Shown: positions 1-8,604, counted from the first letter of the stretch. The stretch: 43,962 bases of DNA from Rhodopirellula maiorica SM1 (GCF_000346295.1 NZ_ANOG01000249.1:1-43962); one strand, 5' to 3'. Program-made: numbers and translations. The notes: a model not told the origin generated them from the sequence alone.

Positions 1-718
1 CGACCATGCCTGCTTCGGCATACGGCAGTGTTTCATCGTAATAGCTGAGATTAGGGTCAATGTTGACGCCATGAATCAGCGGCGTTCCCGCAGGTGCGAC
101 CAATACACAGGGCAGAGATTGGTTGGTGTGAGTTCCGGCGGGGATGTAAACCCGCATGGTCATGCGACTGCCCGCCACCGCAGGATCCCCCTGTAACCGG
201 ATGAAATGGGTGGTGACGCCGGATGTGAACGTATGTTCGACTGGGCCCAGGCTAGGAAGAGCGGCCGGGACCGGTACGCCTTGTAGGCTTTGCTCTGAAA
301 TCGGAGTGCTTGAACCTCGACTGGACGCCCAGAAGTAGAGGGCAACTCCGGAAACGCCACATAACACGGGTGGCACGATCACGAGTGCAAGGACGAGATA
401 AATCCAAGTCGGCATGCCGCGTCGTTGTGCTGGACCCGAGTGAGCGTGTCGTTGGGACGCCGTTGGGCCATATTGTGGGGGTGCTGCAGGAGCGAGGCGT
501 CGGTTTCGATCGAGTTGCTGTGTTGGAAAGGGTGCAGCCGGATAGTCGGTCTGCATTGCTTCGAAATCAAGGTCGTCCGGCGCGGCATAGTTGGAAACGC
601 CTGGAATTTGCAGCAGGGTTCCGCATTGCGGGCATTGGACTTGAACGGTTTGAGTCGACGCAGCAACCTGCAGGAGGGTGTTGCAGCGGATGCAGGGAAC
701 GTTGCGGTGCGAGGACAT
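1..718 (-). CDS. Zinc-ribbon, membrane-anchored alpha/beta hydrolase-like protein (C-terminus outside window)
   Basis: The reading frame is open from an ATG at 718 to the left edge, giving 239 residues without a stop. The N-terminus has two CxxC knuckles (PCIRCN near residue 10, QCPQCG near residue 33), which is a small zinc ribbon. A Pro/Gln-rich linker follows, then one membrane helix around residues 106-127 (WIYLVLALVIVPPVLCGVSG), then an outer part. The outer part contains a beta-rich stretch and the segment LPCVLVAPAGTPLIHG, which resembles the first core strand and oxyanion region of dienelactone-hydrolase or prolyl-oligopeptidase-like alpha/beta hydrolases. The nucleophile Ser would lie beyond the window, so the enzyme class is inference. 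Zinc-ribbon/transmembrane heads on extracytoplasmic proteins are common in planctomycetes. The gene may equally be a non-catalytic hydrolase-like protein. Confidence 0.75.
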   Translation of the reverse strand, partial: MSSHRNVPCIRCNTLLQVAASTQTVQVQCPQCGTLLQIPGVSNYAAPDDLDFEAMQTDYPAAPFPTQQLDRNRRLAPAAPPQYGPTASQRHAHSGPAQRRGMPTWIYLVLALVIVPPVLCGVSGVALYFWASSRGSSTPISEQSLQGVPVPAALPSLGPVEHTFTSGVTTHFIRLQGDPAVAGSRMTMRVYIPAGTHTNQSLPCVLVAPAGTPLIHGVNIDPNLSYYDETLPYAEAGMV

Positions 719-1098
719 ATTGAGCTTCGGCGCTACTGACACAGATTGCCATGCAACCCATTGTCATCATGGCGATCAACAGATTCTACCTGAGTCACAC
801 GCAGCGAAGGCGAGCGACCGATGAAAATCGCCCTCAAATGCTAGCTCGCCGCCCAAGAGATTGCACGAGACAAACGGTTGTGCAGGAACGGTGCGGCAAT
901 AAATTCTTTCATCGCGGTGCGCGCCCAATGCCATCTACTTTGGCAACCACTGGAGATGCTCAAGTAGTGGGATTCGCCAGAATTCCCATCTTTGCTGTTG
1001 AAACACCAGGAACTCTGGCGAGTCCCACTACCAAAGTAGATGGCATTGGGCTCGCGCCGTGCCGCTACCCATCGTCGCTCGCCTAAAGCGTCGCCGTA
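719..1098. other. Intergenic region dominated by a composite hairpin repeat
   Basis: This gap lies between the 3' end of hisS and the start of the left-edge hydrolase, both on the minus strand. Its main content is the palindromic element at 924-1050. The rest (719-923) shows no convincing gene. An open frame runs plus-strand across the repeat, but it is mostly the repeat translated and has no coding character. The promoter of the left-edge hydrolase presumably lies in 719-900, but I cannot point to clear boxes. Confidence 0.6.
924..1050. repeat. Composite inverted repeat, copy 1 (127 bp)
   Basis: The outer arms, 924-943 and 1031-1050, are a perfect 20-bp inverted repeat (CCCAATGCCATCTACTTTGG and its complement). 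Inside them, 964-986 and 1009-1031 form a second inverted repeat matching at 21 of 23 positions, around a 22-nt loop. The inner segment 962-1030 recurs at 4133-4201 with one difference that I could find (A versus C in the loop). It lies just 3' of hisS. A hairpin this long near a gene end could act as a transcript end, an mRNA stabiliser or a non-autonomous mobile element; the sequence alone does not decide. Confidence 0.9.
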
Positions 1099-2436
1099 TT
1101 ATCGTTTCAGCAATTCACGAAGTCGTTGAACGAGTTTTTCTGGGGCGTCGTGGCTGTAGGCGATTTGCTCGGATTCCTTGCTACTCAGCTGTTTCAATTG
1201 GCACTCGCCTTCGCTCCATTCGTTGCCGCCGGCGATGATTGCAAATGGGAATCCGTGATTATCGGCGTACTTTAGCTGAGCCCCTAGCTTTTTGGCTTCC
1301 GGATAGACTTCGGTACCGATCCCGGCAGCTCGCAGATTATTCGCCAGTCGCAAATAATCGTCGCGATGAGATTCATCAAAGTAGGCGACAAACACCGATG
1401 CGGGGGTCGAGGTCGATGGCAACAAATTCAGTTGTTCCATCGCGGCGATCAAGCGGTCTAGCCCCAGCGAGGCGCCGATCCCAGGCAGATGTTGTTTCGT
1501 GTACAGACCGGCCAAGTTGTCGTAACGGCCTCCGCTGCAAACACTGCCGATTGCTGGCAAATCGTCGAGAATCGTTTCAAAGATAACGCCGGTGTAGTAG
1601 TCCAAGCCGCGGGCGATCGAAACATCTAAACGAAGTCGACGCACCGGGACGCCCGACGCCAAGGCACCTTCGTAGATGTCTCGCAGCCGCTGAATCCCAC
1701 CAGCGGCTTTTTCGTTACCACCAGTGATCTCAGTCAGTTTGGCGAAAATCGTGTCGGCTTCGCCGTTGCACTCGGCCAACTGCAGTACCGCTTCGGCTTG
1801 CGAGGGCTCGATCTCGGCACTGGTGACCATTTCGTTGATCGTTTTTTCGCGGCCAATCTTAGCCAGCTTGTCCAGACTGCGGAGGACCGGAACGCTGCGA
1901 TCGGCTAGTCCGAGGTGATCCAGTAGTCCCGTCAACACCGCTCGGTTGTTGATGCTGATCGTAAAGCGGTCAAAGCCAATCGTTTCGAGCAGGTTGTTGA
2001 TCACCGCGACGGCTTCGATATCGGCCAACACCGACTCGGTTCCAATCGTGTCAAAGTCACACTGAATAAATTCGCGGTAGCGGCCGGCTTGCGGGTTTTC
2101 GCCTCGCCACACCGGAGCGATGTGATAGCGTTTGAACGGCGTCCCCAGCGTGCCGATGTGCTGCGCCGCAAAGCGTGCCAACGGGACCGTCAGGTCGAAT
2201 CGCATACCCACATCGCGACCGCCGTTGTCTTGGAAGCGATAGATTTGGCGGTCGGTTTCGTCGCTGCCTTTCCCCGTCAAGATTTCCAGGTGTTCGAGCG
2301 TGGGGGTATCAATCGGCGCGAAGCCAAACGAGCGAAAGACCTCGCGTGCGGTTTGCATCAATTGCTCACGCGGGATCATCACCGCTGGCAAGTAATCGCG
2401 GAAACCTTTGAGTGTTCTGGGTTGGATAAGCGACAT
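1099..2436 (-). CDS. hisS: Histidyl-tRNA synthetase
   Basis: This 445-residue protein charges tRNA-His with histidine in the cytoplasm. It has the class II synthetase plan. Motif 1 is near the N-terminus (PRTLKGFRDYLP and the following helix). Motif 2 is GENPQAGRYREFIQCDFDTIG. The histidine-binding signature RGLDYYTG is near residue 275, the GGRYDNL loop follows, and motif 3 is GIGASLGLDRL. The C-terminal part from about residue 345 (ASVFVAYFDE onward) is the Rossmann-like anticodon-binding domain. Length is normal for bacterial HisS. The ATG start at 2436 follows the stop of the YkgJ-type gene by 24 bases, so the two are probably co-transcribed. Confidence 0.97.
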   Translation of the reverse strand: MSLIQPRTLKGFRDYLPAVMIPREQLMQTAREVFRSFGFAPIDTPTLEHLEILTGKGSDETDRQIYRFQDNGGRDVGMRFDLTVPLARFAAQHIGTLGTPFKRYHIAPVWRGENPQAGRYREFIQCDFDTIGTESVLADIEAVAVINNLLETIGFDRFTISINNRAVLTGLLDHLGLADRSVPVLRSLDKLAKIGREKTINEMVTSAEIEPSQAEAVLQLAECNGEADTIFAKLTEITGGNEKAAGGIQRLRDIYEGALASGVPVRRLRLDVSIARGLDYYTGVIFETILDDLPAIGSVCSGGRYDNLAGLYTKQHLPGIGASLGLDRLIAAMEQLNLLPSTSTPASVFVAYFDESHRDDYLRLANNLRAAGIGTEVYPEAKKLGAQLKYADNHGFPFAIIAGGNEWSEGECQLKQLSSKESEQIAYSHDAPEKLVQRLRELLKR

Positions 2437-2460
2437 GGTTTGGATTGGTCTAGAGATGGA

Positions 2461-2952
2461 TTACGAAAGCAAGGGAAGCGAGGTGGGACGACGACTTCGC
2501 AGCGAATCATGGTCGTTGCGATCAGGATCGGGGAACTGAGGTCCGAACAACGCGTCAGCGTATTCGTCGATCTGTTCGGGGGTCTCGAAGTATTTTTCGT
2601 AACACCAATCGTCTTCGAATTCGCATTCTTTGGTGGTGTAATCGCGACAGATTTGCGGTCGCGTTTCGTAGATCCCGCAGCGATGGTCGTCCTGCAGGTG
2701 TTGGCAGGTCGAATAAACCAGCAAATACCAGGTTTCACCTTCGACAAAAACGGTGGCCCCGGGGTGAACGAGGTACCAGCGAATGAAGTCGAAATCGCGG
2801 CGATTGACCGGTTCATCGATCGGCAGAGCGAAATAGTGACAGCATTTTGCCGTGCAATGTTCGCACAGATTCGTTCCCTCGGGGAATTGATCACGGCGTT
2901 TTCCCGTCGGGATCTGGGTTTTCCCGGTTGGGATCTGGGTTACGGTGCTCAC
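2461..2952 (-). CDS. YkgJ-type cysteine-cluster protein
   Basis: A small protein with the Cys pattern of the YkgJ (UPF0153, putative zinc/iron-binding) family: CEHCTAKCC, then CQHLQDDHRCGIYETRPQIC, then CEFEDDWC. The biochemical role is not established in this family; metal chelation is inferred from the cysteines. The frame is open back to 3036, but I place the start at the GTG at 2952 because GAGGAG lies about 10 bases upstream and the added 28 residues look non-coding; that gives 163 residues. A 21-base tandem duplication (2899-2939) doubles the heptapeptide TQIPTGK near the N-terminus. It is the first gene of a likely pair with hisS and runs divergently from the purU-like gene. Confidence 0.85.
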   Translation of the reverse strand: MSTVTQIPTGKTQIPTGKRRDQFPEGTNLCEHCTAKCCHYFALPIDEPVNRRDFDFIRWYLVHPGATVFVEGETWYLLVYSTCQHLQDDHRCGIYETRPQICRDYTTKECEFEDDWCYEKYFETPEQIDEYADALFGPQFPDPDRNDHDSLRSRRPTSLPLLS

Positions 2953-3119
2953 CTGGACGAATCTCCTCACGGCAATGGTGGTTCTAGGTCGATGCTGGAT
3001 GTTGTAGAAACTACCAAAGCATCGATTGTTCAACAAAGCCCCTACGGTTTGTTTGGGGCGTGTTTTGGGGATAGTTCAAGCGTTTGAAAGCTTGCAGACG
3101 TTAGGGGAGAGACTAATCA

Positions 3120-3980
3120 GTGGAAGTCGTGATTACAGCACTGGGGCCCGATAATGTCGGTTTGGCCGATCCGATCATTCACCACGTCACCGGCCAGGGG
3201 GCACGGATTGCCGAGATCCAGATGTACGATCACGACGAAGAACATCTGTTTGCGATGCTTTGCCGGATCGATATTCCCGCCACGGAATTTGATCGACTGT
3301 CCGACGCGATGCAGCAGATTGGCGAAGTCACGGGATTGGCCATTCGCGTTTGGAGCAGCGAGTTGCGGGCCGCTCGTCCCCGCTTGGCGGTTTGCTGTAC
3401 CTATCTGGAACACACGCCCCGGGCGATCCTCGAGGCGGTCAGGGATGGGGGGATCAATGCGGACGCCCCTCTGGTCATTTCGAATCGAAAGAAGCTCGCT
3501 CCGTTGGCTGCCGAGTTCGGTGCCGCGTTCGAAATGATCGGCGATGGCAACGGCGTGTCTAATGATGCATTGATGGTTGAGTTGTTGGATCGCTACGAAA
3601 TCGACTATGTGGTGTTGGCGCGATACATGAGGATCCTGCCGCCTTCAACGTGTTGGCAATTTGCCGGCGGACGGATCATCAACTTGCACCATGGGTTGCT
3701 GCCGGGCTTTCCCGGATTTCGTCCCTATCACGAAGCCTACGCCGCTCGCATGTTGACGTTCGGAGCAACATGCCATTTCATCATCCCCGAACTTGATGCG
3801 GGCAACCAAACGATCAACCAACGCACCTTTGCCGTTTCGCCTGGAACCAAATTGGATGAGGTCATCCGAATCGGCGAAAGCGAAAACGAGCCCGCTTGTT
3901 TAACCGAAGGGGTGCGTCGTGTGATCGACCGCGAGGTCTACCTGCATTTCCACCGCGTCGTCGCCCGACAAGCAAAATAA
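3120..3980 (+). CDS. purU: Formyltetrahydrofolate deformylase-like protein
   Basis: Formyltetrahydrofolate deformylases hydrolyse 10-formyl-THF to THF and formate, balancing one-carbon pools. Residues 1-80 form an ACT-type regulatory domain (VVITALGPDNVGLADPI). From about residue 88 there is a formyltransferase fold. The catalytic triad of this fold is visible as N188-x-H190 in INLHHGLLPGFPGF and D226 in ELDAG; the 36-residue His-Asp spacing equals that of PurN (H108/D144). LARYMRILPP matches the family. The usual DEGP(I/V)IEQ segment is instead DAGNQTINQ. The start is a GTG at 3120 preceded by TTAGGGGAGA. The 286-residue length is normal. A PurU-like hydrolase with altered specificity cannot be excluded. 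Confidence 0.88.
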   Translation: MEVVITALGPDNVGLADPIIHHVTGQGARIAEIQMYDHDEEHLFAMLCRIDIPATEFDRLSDAMQQIGEVTGLAIRVWSSELRAARPRLAVCCTYLEHTPRAILEAVRDGGINADAPLVISNRKKLAPLAAEFGAAFEMIGDGNGVSNDALMVELLDRYEIDYVVLARYMRILPPSTCWQFAGGRIINLHHGLLPGFPGFRPYHEAYAARMLTFGATCHFIIPELDAGNQTINQRTFAVSPGTKLDEVIRIGESENEPACLTEGVRRVIDREVYLHFHRVVARQAK

Positions 3981-4463
3981 GCTCATGTCCAGTTGGGTAG
4001 GTCGCGAAGACTTTTGGGTATTGCCGTTGATCGCTCTGCACCTGCGATTGATAAGTGCTGAAAGTCTGGCTCCGCTCGCTTCCGCCGGGGCAAGCCCTAT
4101 GCCATCTACTTTGGTAGCTTTGGGGGATGGTCAAGTAGTGGGATTCGCCAGAATTCCCATCTTTGCTGTTGCAACACCAGGAACTCTGGCGAGTCCCACT
4201 ACGAAAGTAGATGGACATTGGGCTCGCGCCGTGCCGCTACCAAAGTAGATGGCATTGGGGGCAAGCCCGGCGGAAATACGTGACTTCCGCAACTTAATGA
4301 CCGCACGTTCCCCGCGATCATGACGCGGTCCTCGGTTGGGCCGATGAATTCTTTGCGAGTCTCGCTAGATGGATGAATGAGATCCGGGCTACGTAAGATC
4401 GCGGAGCGATCAACGACAAGGAAATCGCAAGTGTTCCGTCTAGTCGCTATCGCGACTAAACGC
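3981..4463. other. Convergent intergenic region with second composite hairpin
   Basis: This spacer lies between the 3' ends of the purU-like gene (+) and the efflux permease (-). It holds the long palindromic element at 4082-4273. The remaining 190 bases before the permease stop show no gene, and no T-tract terminator is evident. Short open frames here are translations of the repeat. Confidence 0.6.
4082..4273. repeat. Composite inverted repeat, copy 2 (192 bp, with duplicated right arm)
   Basis: The same element as at 924-1050 and in the same orientation. The inner inverted repeat is 4135-4157 with 4180-4202. The outer arm GCCATCTACTTTGGTA (4101-4116) pairs perfectly with 4238-4253. A second, slightly diverged right arm lies in between (4201-4220), separated from the last one by CTCGCGCCGTGCCGCTAC, the same bases that follow copy 1. 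A further outer pair, CCGCCGGG at 4082-4089 and CCCGGCGG at 4266-4273, encloses everything. It lies between convergent genes. Confidence 0.9.
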
Positions 4464-5795
4464 TTACTCGTGTCGCAACGCTTCGATCGGGTTCATCCGT
4501 GCGGCTCGGATCGCCGGATAGAGTCCGCTGATCAAACCGACGGCAACCGCGATGAACACGGCCAATGGAATTGTGCCGTAGACGATCGAGGGCTCGGCTT
4601 CGCGAATTGGATCGGGAAGCGCCGCGAACTTATCGGGAAAGCCGGTTTTGACGATCCACATCAATCCGCTAAACATTGACGGGCCTAAGAACCCGAGCAG
4701 GATACCAAGCGTCGCACCGGCGAAGCTAAGCACCAGTGTTTCCGCCAAGAATTGGCGTACGATGTCACCGCGTTTGGCACCAAGCGCACGGCGAATACCG
4801 ATTTCTCGAGTCCGTTCGGTGACGCTCGCCAGCATGATGTTCATGATCCCGATCCCGCCCACGATCAACGAAATGCAGGCAATCAGAATTCCGATCCCCA
4901 AAAACATCATCCGCAAGTTGCGAGCTTGTTCAAGCAGTTCCAAGGGGACGACGACGGCAATATCGTTTGCCGCGGCATGTCTGGGTTCCAGCATGTATTC
5001 AATCATCGTCGCGGTGCTGCGGACTTGATCGACCCGCTCGACCTGTAGCGTGATCTGGTTCAGTTCCATGATCTCGACTTGGAACTGACCGCTACGCCGC
5101 GTCATGATCGTATCGCCGACACGTTTCCGCAGCGTTTGGATCGGAATATAGATGTCCGACGAGAAGTCTTGAGAATCAAGCGAGCCGCCGATCGCTGCCG
5201 ACGGATTTCGGGCTTCCAGCACTCCGACGATTTTGAAAAAGTCTTCGCTTTCCGGCACATACACCCGTTTGCCAAGCGGTTCTTCGTAGGGGAACAATCG
5301 GTCCGCAACTCCCGCAGAGATGACGCACACGGTGGCCGAGTGGATGCCGTCGGCATCGGACAAAAAGCGGCCTCCGCCTCGACGGATGACCAAATTGTTC
5401 ACGTCATCGTATAGCGGGGTGCAACCGACTAGACGTCCATCCAACAGACGATCCTGGTAGCTAAATTGACGGCGAATTTCGCGGATCGGAATCGCCGCCT
5501 GGATGGTGGGGACCGTGCCCAAAATCAATTCCAAGTCGCTACGCAGCAGTCCATACTTGCTGGCCGACCGGTCAGCCATTTTTTCGTCTGGCGGTTTAAC
5601 GCTGCGGACGATGATGGTGTTCGCACCAAGCGACTCGATTTGCTTCTGGACCTGATCGCTTGCCCCTTGGCTGATCGCGGTCAGCACGATGACCGCCCAA
5701 ACGCCGATCAAGATCCCAAGCATCGTCAAACCCGTTCGCAGCGGATGCAGCGAAAGGCTTTTGATGCCAAGTTGCCATGTTCGTAACCAAAGCAT
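4464..5795 (-). CDS. MacB-type ABC transporter permease
   Basis: This is the membrane subunit of a tripartite MacAB-type exporter (443 residues). A first membrane helix lies around residues 18-42 (TGLTMLGILIGVWAVIVL). A MacB periplasmic core domain follows (about 43-280), containing IRSVKPPDEK and PIREIRRQFS. The FtsX three-helix bundle is at about 285-440, with the signature TERTREIGIRRALGAKRGDI and the C-terminal ARMNPIEALRHE. The ATPase is encoded separately just upstream, and this ATG overlaps the ATPase stop as TAATG. Substrate unknown; MacB relatives export antibiotics, peptides, lipoproteins or siderophores. Confidence 0.93.
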   Translation of the reverse strand: MLWLRTWQLGIKSLSLHPLRTGLTMLGILIGVWAVIVLTAISQGASDQVQKQIESLGANTIIVRSVKPPDEKMADRSASKYGLLRSDLELILGTVPTIQAAIPIREIRRQFSYQDRLLDGRLVGCTPLYDDVNNLVIRRGGGRFLSDADGIHSATVCVISAGVADRLFPYEEPLGKRVYVPESEDFFKIVGVLEARNPSAAIGGSLDSQDFSSDIYIPIQTLRKRVGDTIMTRRSGQFQVEIMELNQITLQVERVDQVRSTATMIEYMLEPRHAAANDIAVVVPLELLEQARNLRMMFLGIGILIACISLIVGGIGIMNIMLASVTERTREIGIRRALGAKRGDIVRQFLAETLVLSFAGATLGILLGFLGPSMFSGLMWIVKTGFPDKFAALPDPIREAEPSIVYGTIPLAVFIAVAVGLISGLYPAIRAARMNPIEALRHE

Positions 5796-6613
5796 TACGA
5801 TTGCCTTGCAAGAAGTTGAACGACGTTTTCGTGTTGAGCCGCACGTGCGGCGGCGCGTTGTTCTTCGCTAATCAAATCGTCACGATCAAGCATCCCGTCC
5901 TTCAGCCGAATGATTCGTTTGGCTCGCTCGGCAACGTCATCTTCGTGCGTCACCAAAATGATCGTACGGCCTTCGTTATTGAGTTCGTCAAAGAGTCCGA
6001 GGATTTCTTCGGTGGTGACCGAGTCCAAGTTCCCGGTCGGTTCATCGGCCAAGATAAAGAAGGGATCATTGATCAAGCTGCGGGCAATCGCGACACGTTG
6101 TTGCTGGCCACCGGAAAGTTGAGACGGTCGATGGTCCAAACGCTCTGCTAATCCGACGCGCGCCGCCATGTTTTTCGCGCGTTCTAGCTCTGCAGCGCCC
6201 AGGCGACCTTGGTAATAGAGCGGGACTTGGATGTTCTCAACCACGCTCAATTGTTGGATCAAGTTGTAAGATTGAAAGACAAAGCCGATCCGTTGGCTGC
6301 GAATATCGGCAAGTTGGTCGTCGGTCAACGTGATGATGTCGTCGTTGCCCATCAACAGGCTTCCCGAAGTGGGTTGATCGAGGCAGCCGAGCATGTTCAG
6401 TAGCGTACTTTTGCCGCTGCCGGATGGTCCCATGATCGCGACGTAATCCCCTTCGGGGACATCAAAAGAGACGCCCCGGAGCGCTCGCACCGTCTCGCTC
6501 TTCAGCACGTATTCTTTTTTCAGATTACGAATCGACGTTGCCAATCGTGGCGGCGTATCGTTGGCCGCCGGCACAGGCCGCGTTTCGGTGGAGTACGCTT
6601 CCTTCGTGCTCAT
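5795..6613 (-). CDS. ABC transporter ATP-binding protein (MacB/LolD type)
   Basis: The nucleotide-binding subunit for the adjacent permease, 272 residues. Walker A is GPSGSGKST, the Q-loop is in FQSYNLIQQLS, the signature is LSGGQQQRVAIARSL, Walker B is FFILADEPTGNLD, and the switch His is in ILVTHEDDVA. The N-terminal 25 residues before LATSIRNLKKEYVL are a short extension. A C-terminal tail of about 30 residues rich in Glu/Ala/Arg follows the core. The start codon overlaps the stop of the membrane fusion gene (ATG at 6613, stop ending at 6610), and its own stop overlaps the permease start, so the three genes are translated as one operon. Confidence 0.96.
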   Translation of the reverse strand: MSTKEAYSTETRPVPAANDTPPRLATSIRNLKKEYVLKSETVRALRGVSFDVPEGDYVAIMGPSGSGKSTLLNMLGCLDQPTSGSLLMGNDDIITLTDDQLADIRSQRIGFVFQSYNLIQQLSVVENIQVPLYYQGRLGAAELERAKNMAARVGLAERLDHRPSQLSGGQQQRVAIARSLINDPFFILADEPTGNLDSVTTEEILGLFDELNNEGRTIILVTHEDDVAERAKRIIRLKDGMLDRDDLISEEQRAAARAAQHENVVQLLARQS

Positions 6614-8475
6614 CGCGGGCCTCCACCACCCTGCGACATGCGTTTTTGCATCGCGGCGGTCAATTCGGATTCGGTGACCGTCCCATCGCCATCGCTGTCG
6701 GCTTCGACGAGTGATCCACGTCGTCGTTCATCGTCGACCGCATCGATTTCGTCTTTCGACAGTTTGCCATCGCCATCGGTGTCGGATTGTTGGATTCGCG
6801 ACTTTGCAATCGACGCGGGATCGGGACGCCCACCCGCTGCCGAGCTACCGCCACCAGGTCCTTGATTACCGGGTCCTTGATTACTGGGACCAAAACCGCC
6901 ATCGCCACGGCCGCCTGGCCCTCGCGGTGGGCCGCCCGCTTCATCACGTGGCCCCTCTTCGGTTGCGTCCATCGTCTCGCCACCGCGAGCGGTATCGCGA
7001 GCACGTTCGGCGGCAATTTCACGCATATCGCTGTTGTCGGTCTGTTCCAACTCGGGCAGGTCCATCAGCGTCAGGAACGAACGTAGGTTCAGCACGACCG
7101 TTTCGTCTTCCTCAAGTCCTTCATCGATACAGGCCATCGTGTCATTCGTCGCCCGGATCGTGACCTGGCGAGTTTCGAAAGATTGAGGGCCCGTTTTCAC
7201 CAGCGAGTACATTTTGCCACCGTGTTCGTACAGTCCCTGGATCGGAATTTGAGTGGCATCCGGAATTTGTTCAACAAATATCTGGACCTCGGCCGTCATC
7301 CCGGTGCGAATGTTGTCGGGCGGATTGATGATTTCGACCCAGGTGGCATATTCTTTGATCGACGAACTGAAAAAACTGCCTGGTTCGGCATATCGGTTGA
7401 CCTTGACGACCGCTCCCTTCAATTGCAAATCCGCAACCGACTCAACCGCGATTTTGGCGGGCATCCCAGCCTGGATCAATGTGATACGCGATTCGTTGAC
7501 TTTGCATTTCACTTGCATTTGACTCGGGTCAGGCAAGCGAATAATGGCTTGGCGTTCCCGCACTGTGGCTCCCGCTTCGACCACAAATTCGGCATTGCCG
7601 CCTCGTGAACTGTAGCGGTTCGCATGAACGACCACGCCATCCGACGGAGCCAGGATGACACAGTTTTCAATCTGCTTTTGCACGTCGGCAAGTTCCTGCT
7701 GTTCTTCGGCCAACCCGCTTTCGGCTGCGGCAAGTTGAGCCTTGGCCGCTTCAATATCACTATCGAATTGGACCAGCATCTTGCGTTGAGTTAACTCTCG
7801 CAGGACCCGTAATCGGCCCTCAGCAGCTTGCAGTTGGTTTCTCGCGTTAGCGACGGCGTACTTGTCAGCATCAAGTTGCAGCGATTTGACAAGTCCTTTG
7901 GCTACCAATCGCTCGCTGCTTTGAAGCGCCAATTGATTTTTGCGAAGCTCTTGTTCGGCGATTGCCTTTTCGCTCAAAATCGCCCTCTCTTCGGTTTTGA
8001 ATACCCCTTCGAGATACTCTTGGCGAGCAATTGTCGCTTGTTCGACAAGCGCTTTTGCCGTCGCGACATTGGCCGCAGCGGTAATCACTTGAATACGAGA
8101 TTCCTTCAGCGTCAGTTCCAACTGCGATGCGTCCAGCTCAACCAGCTTGTCTCCTTTGGAAACCCGTGTCCCCTCGTCGATCACCCACAGAATGGCGGTG
8201 CCAGAGTTATTGCCCCGTGATTCGACTTGGCAGGTGACTTCGATATTGCTGCTGCTCTCGATTTCACCTTGTTCCAACACGATGTGGTCAAACGGTGCCA
8301 CCGTGACCGTCGAGGTAATTAAATCTTTGGTGGGGATGCCCTCGGCTCGCTTGGCAAGGTAGTTGTATACAAACCACCCCGCCGTTCCTGCGACTACCAA
8401 AAACACGAGAAATCCAGCCATAAGGCCCCCACGTCGATGGCGGGCCGGGGCCGAGCGGGAAGCTGGTTTGATCAT
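6610..8475 (-). CDS. MacA/HlyD-type membrane fusion protein with C-terminal EF-hands
   Basis: The periplasmic adaptor of the exporter, 621 residues. A membrane helix is at about residues 18-38 (AGFLVFLVVAGTAGWFVYN). Lipoyl-like halves flank a long alpha-helical hairpin (about 130-280, rich in Ala/Glu/Gln). Barrel domains follow (VVVHANRYSSRGG, GMPAKIAVESV, GMTAEVQIFVEQIPDATQIPIQGLY). After about residue 480 comes a low-complexity Gly/Pro/Asp tail, then two textbook EF-hand loops, DTDGDGKLSKDE (about 565-576) and DSDGDGTVTESE (about 593-604), with Asp at positions 1, 3 and 5 and Glu at 12. EF-hands are not part of ordinary MacA proteins; calcium binding is inferred from the loops. First gene of a three-gene operon. 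Confidence 0.93.
   Translation of the reverse strand: MIKPASRSAPARHRRGGLMAGFLVFLVVAGTAGWFVYNYLAKRAEGIPTKDLITSTVTVAPFDHIVLEQGEIESSSNIEVTCQVESRGNNSGTAILWVIDEGTRVSKGDKLVELDASQLELTLKESRIQVITAAANVATAKALVEQATIARQEYLEGVFKTEERAILSEKAIAEQELRKNQLALQSSERLVAKGLVKSLQLDADKYAVANARNQLQAAEGRLRVLRELTQRKMLVQFDSDIEAAKAQLAAAESGLAEEQQELADVQKQIENCVILAPSDGVVVHANRYSSRGGNAEFVVEAGATVRERQAIIRLPDPSQMQVKCKVNESRITLIQAGMPAKIAVESVADLQLKGAVVKVNRYAEPGSFFSSSIKEYATWVEIINPPDNIRTGMTAEVQIFVEQIPDATQIPIQGLYEHGGKMYSLVKTGPQSFETRQVTIRATNDTMACIDEGLEEDETVVLNLRSFLTLMDLPELEQTDNSDMREIAAERARDTARGGETMDATEEGPRDEAGGPPRGPGGRGDGGFGPSNQGPGNQGPGGGSSAAGGRPDPASIAKSRIQQSDTDGDGKLSKDEIDAVDDERRRGSLVEADSDGDGTVTESELTAAMQKRMSQGGGGPR
6857..6886. repeat. 15-bp tandem duplication in coding sequence
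   Basis: Two adjacent copies of GGTCCTTGATTAC(C/T)G (6857-6871 and 6872-6886) differ at one base. They encode a doubled NQGPG pentapeptide in the low-complexity tail of the membrane fusion protein. Confidence 0.85.
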
Positions 8476-8604
8476 TGCAAACGGGTGGGAAATGAAGGGG
8501 GGGAGGGCGTCGATTCAGGCTCGATCTGGACGGAGCCTCTGTTTAAACCACGCCCCCTGACAAAAGTATCGGTTGCGAAGGCGATTTATGCCCCCTCATT
8601 GTAA

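Noticed and set aside
751-1086. A 111-codon plus-strand frame
   Set aside because: Most of it is translation of the composite hairpin repeat, and the same peptide-like stretch appears in the second repeat copy.
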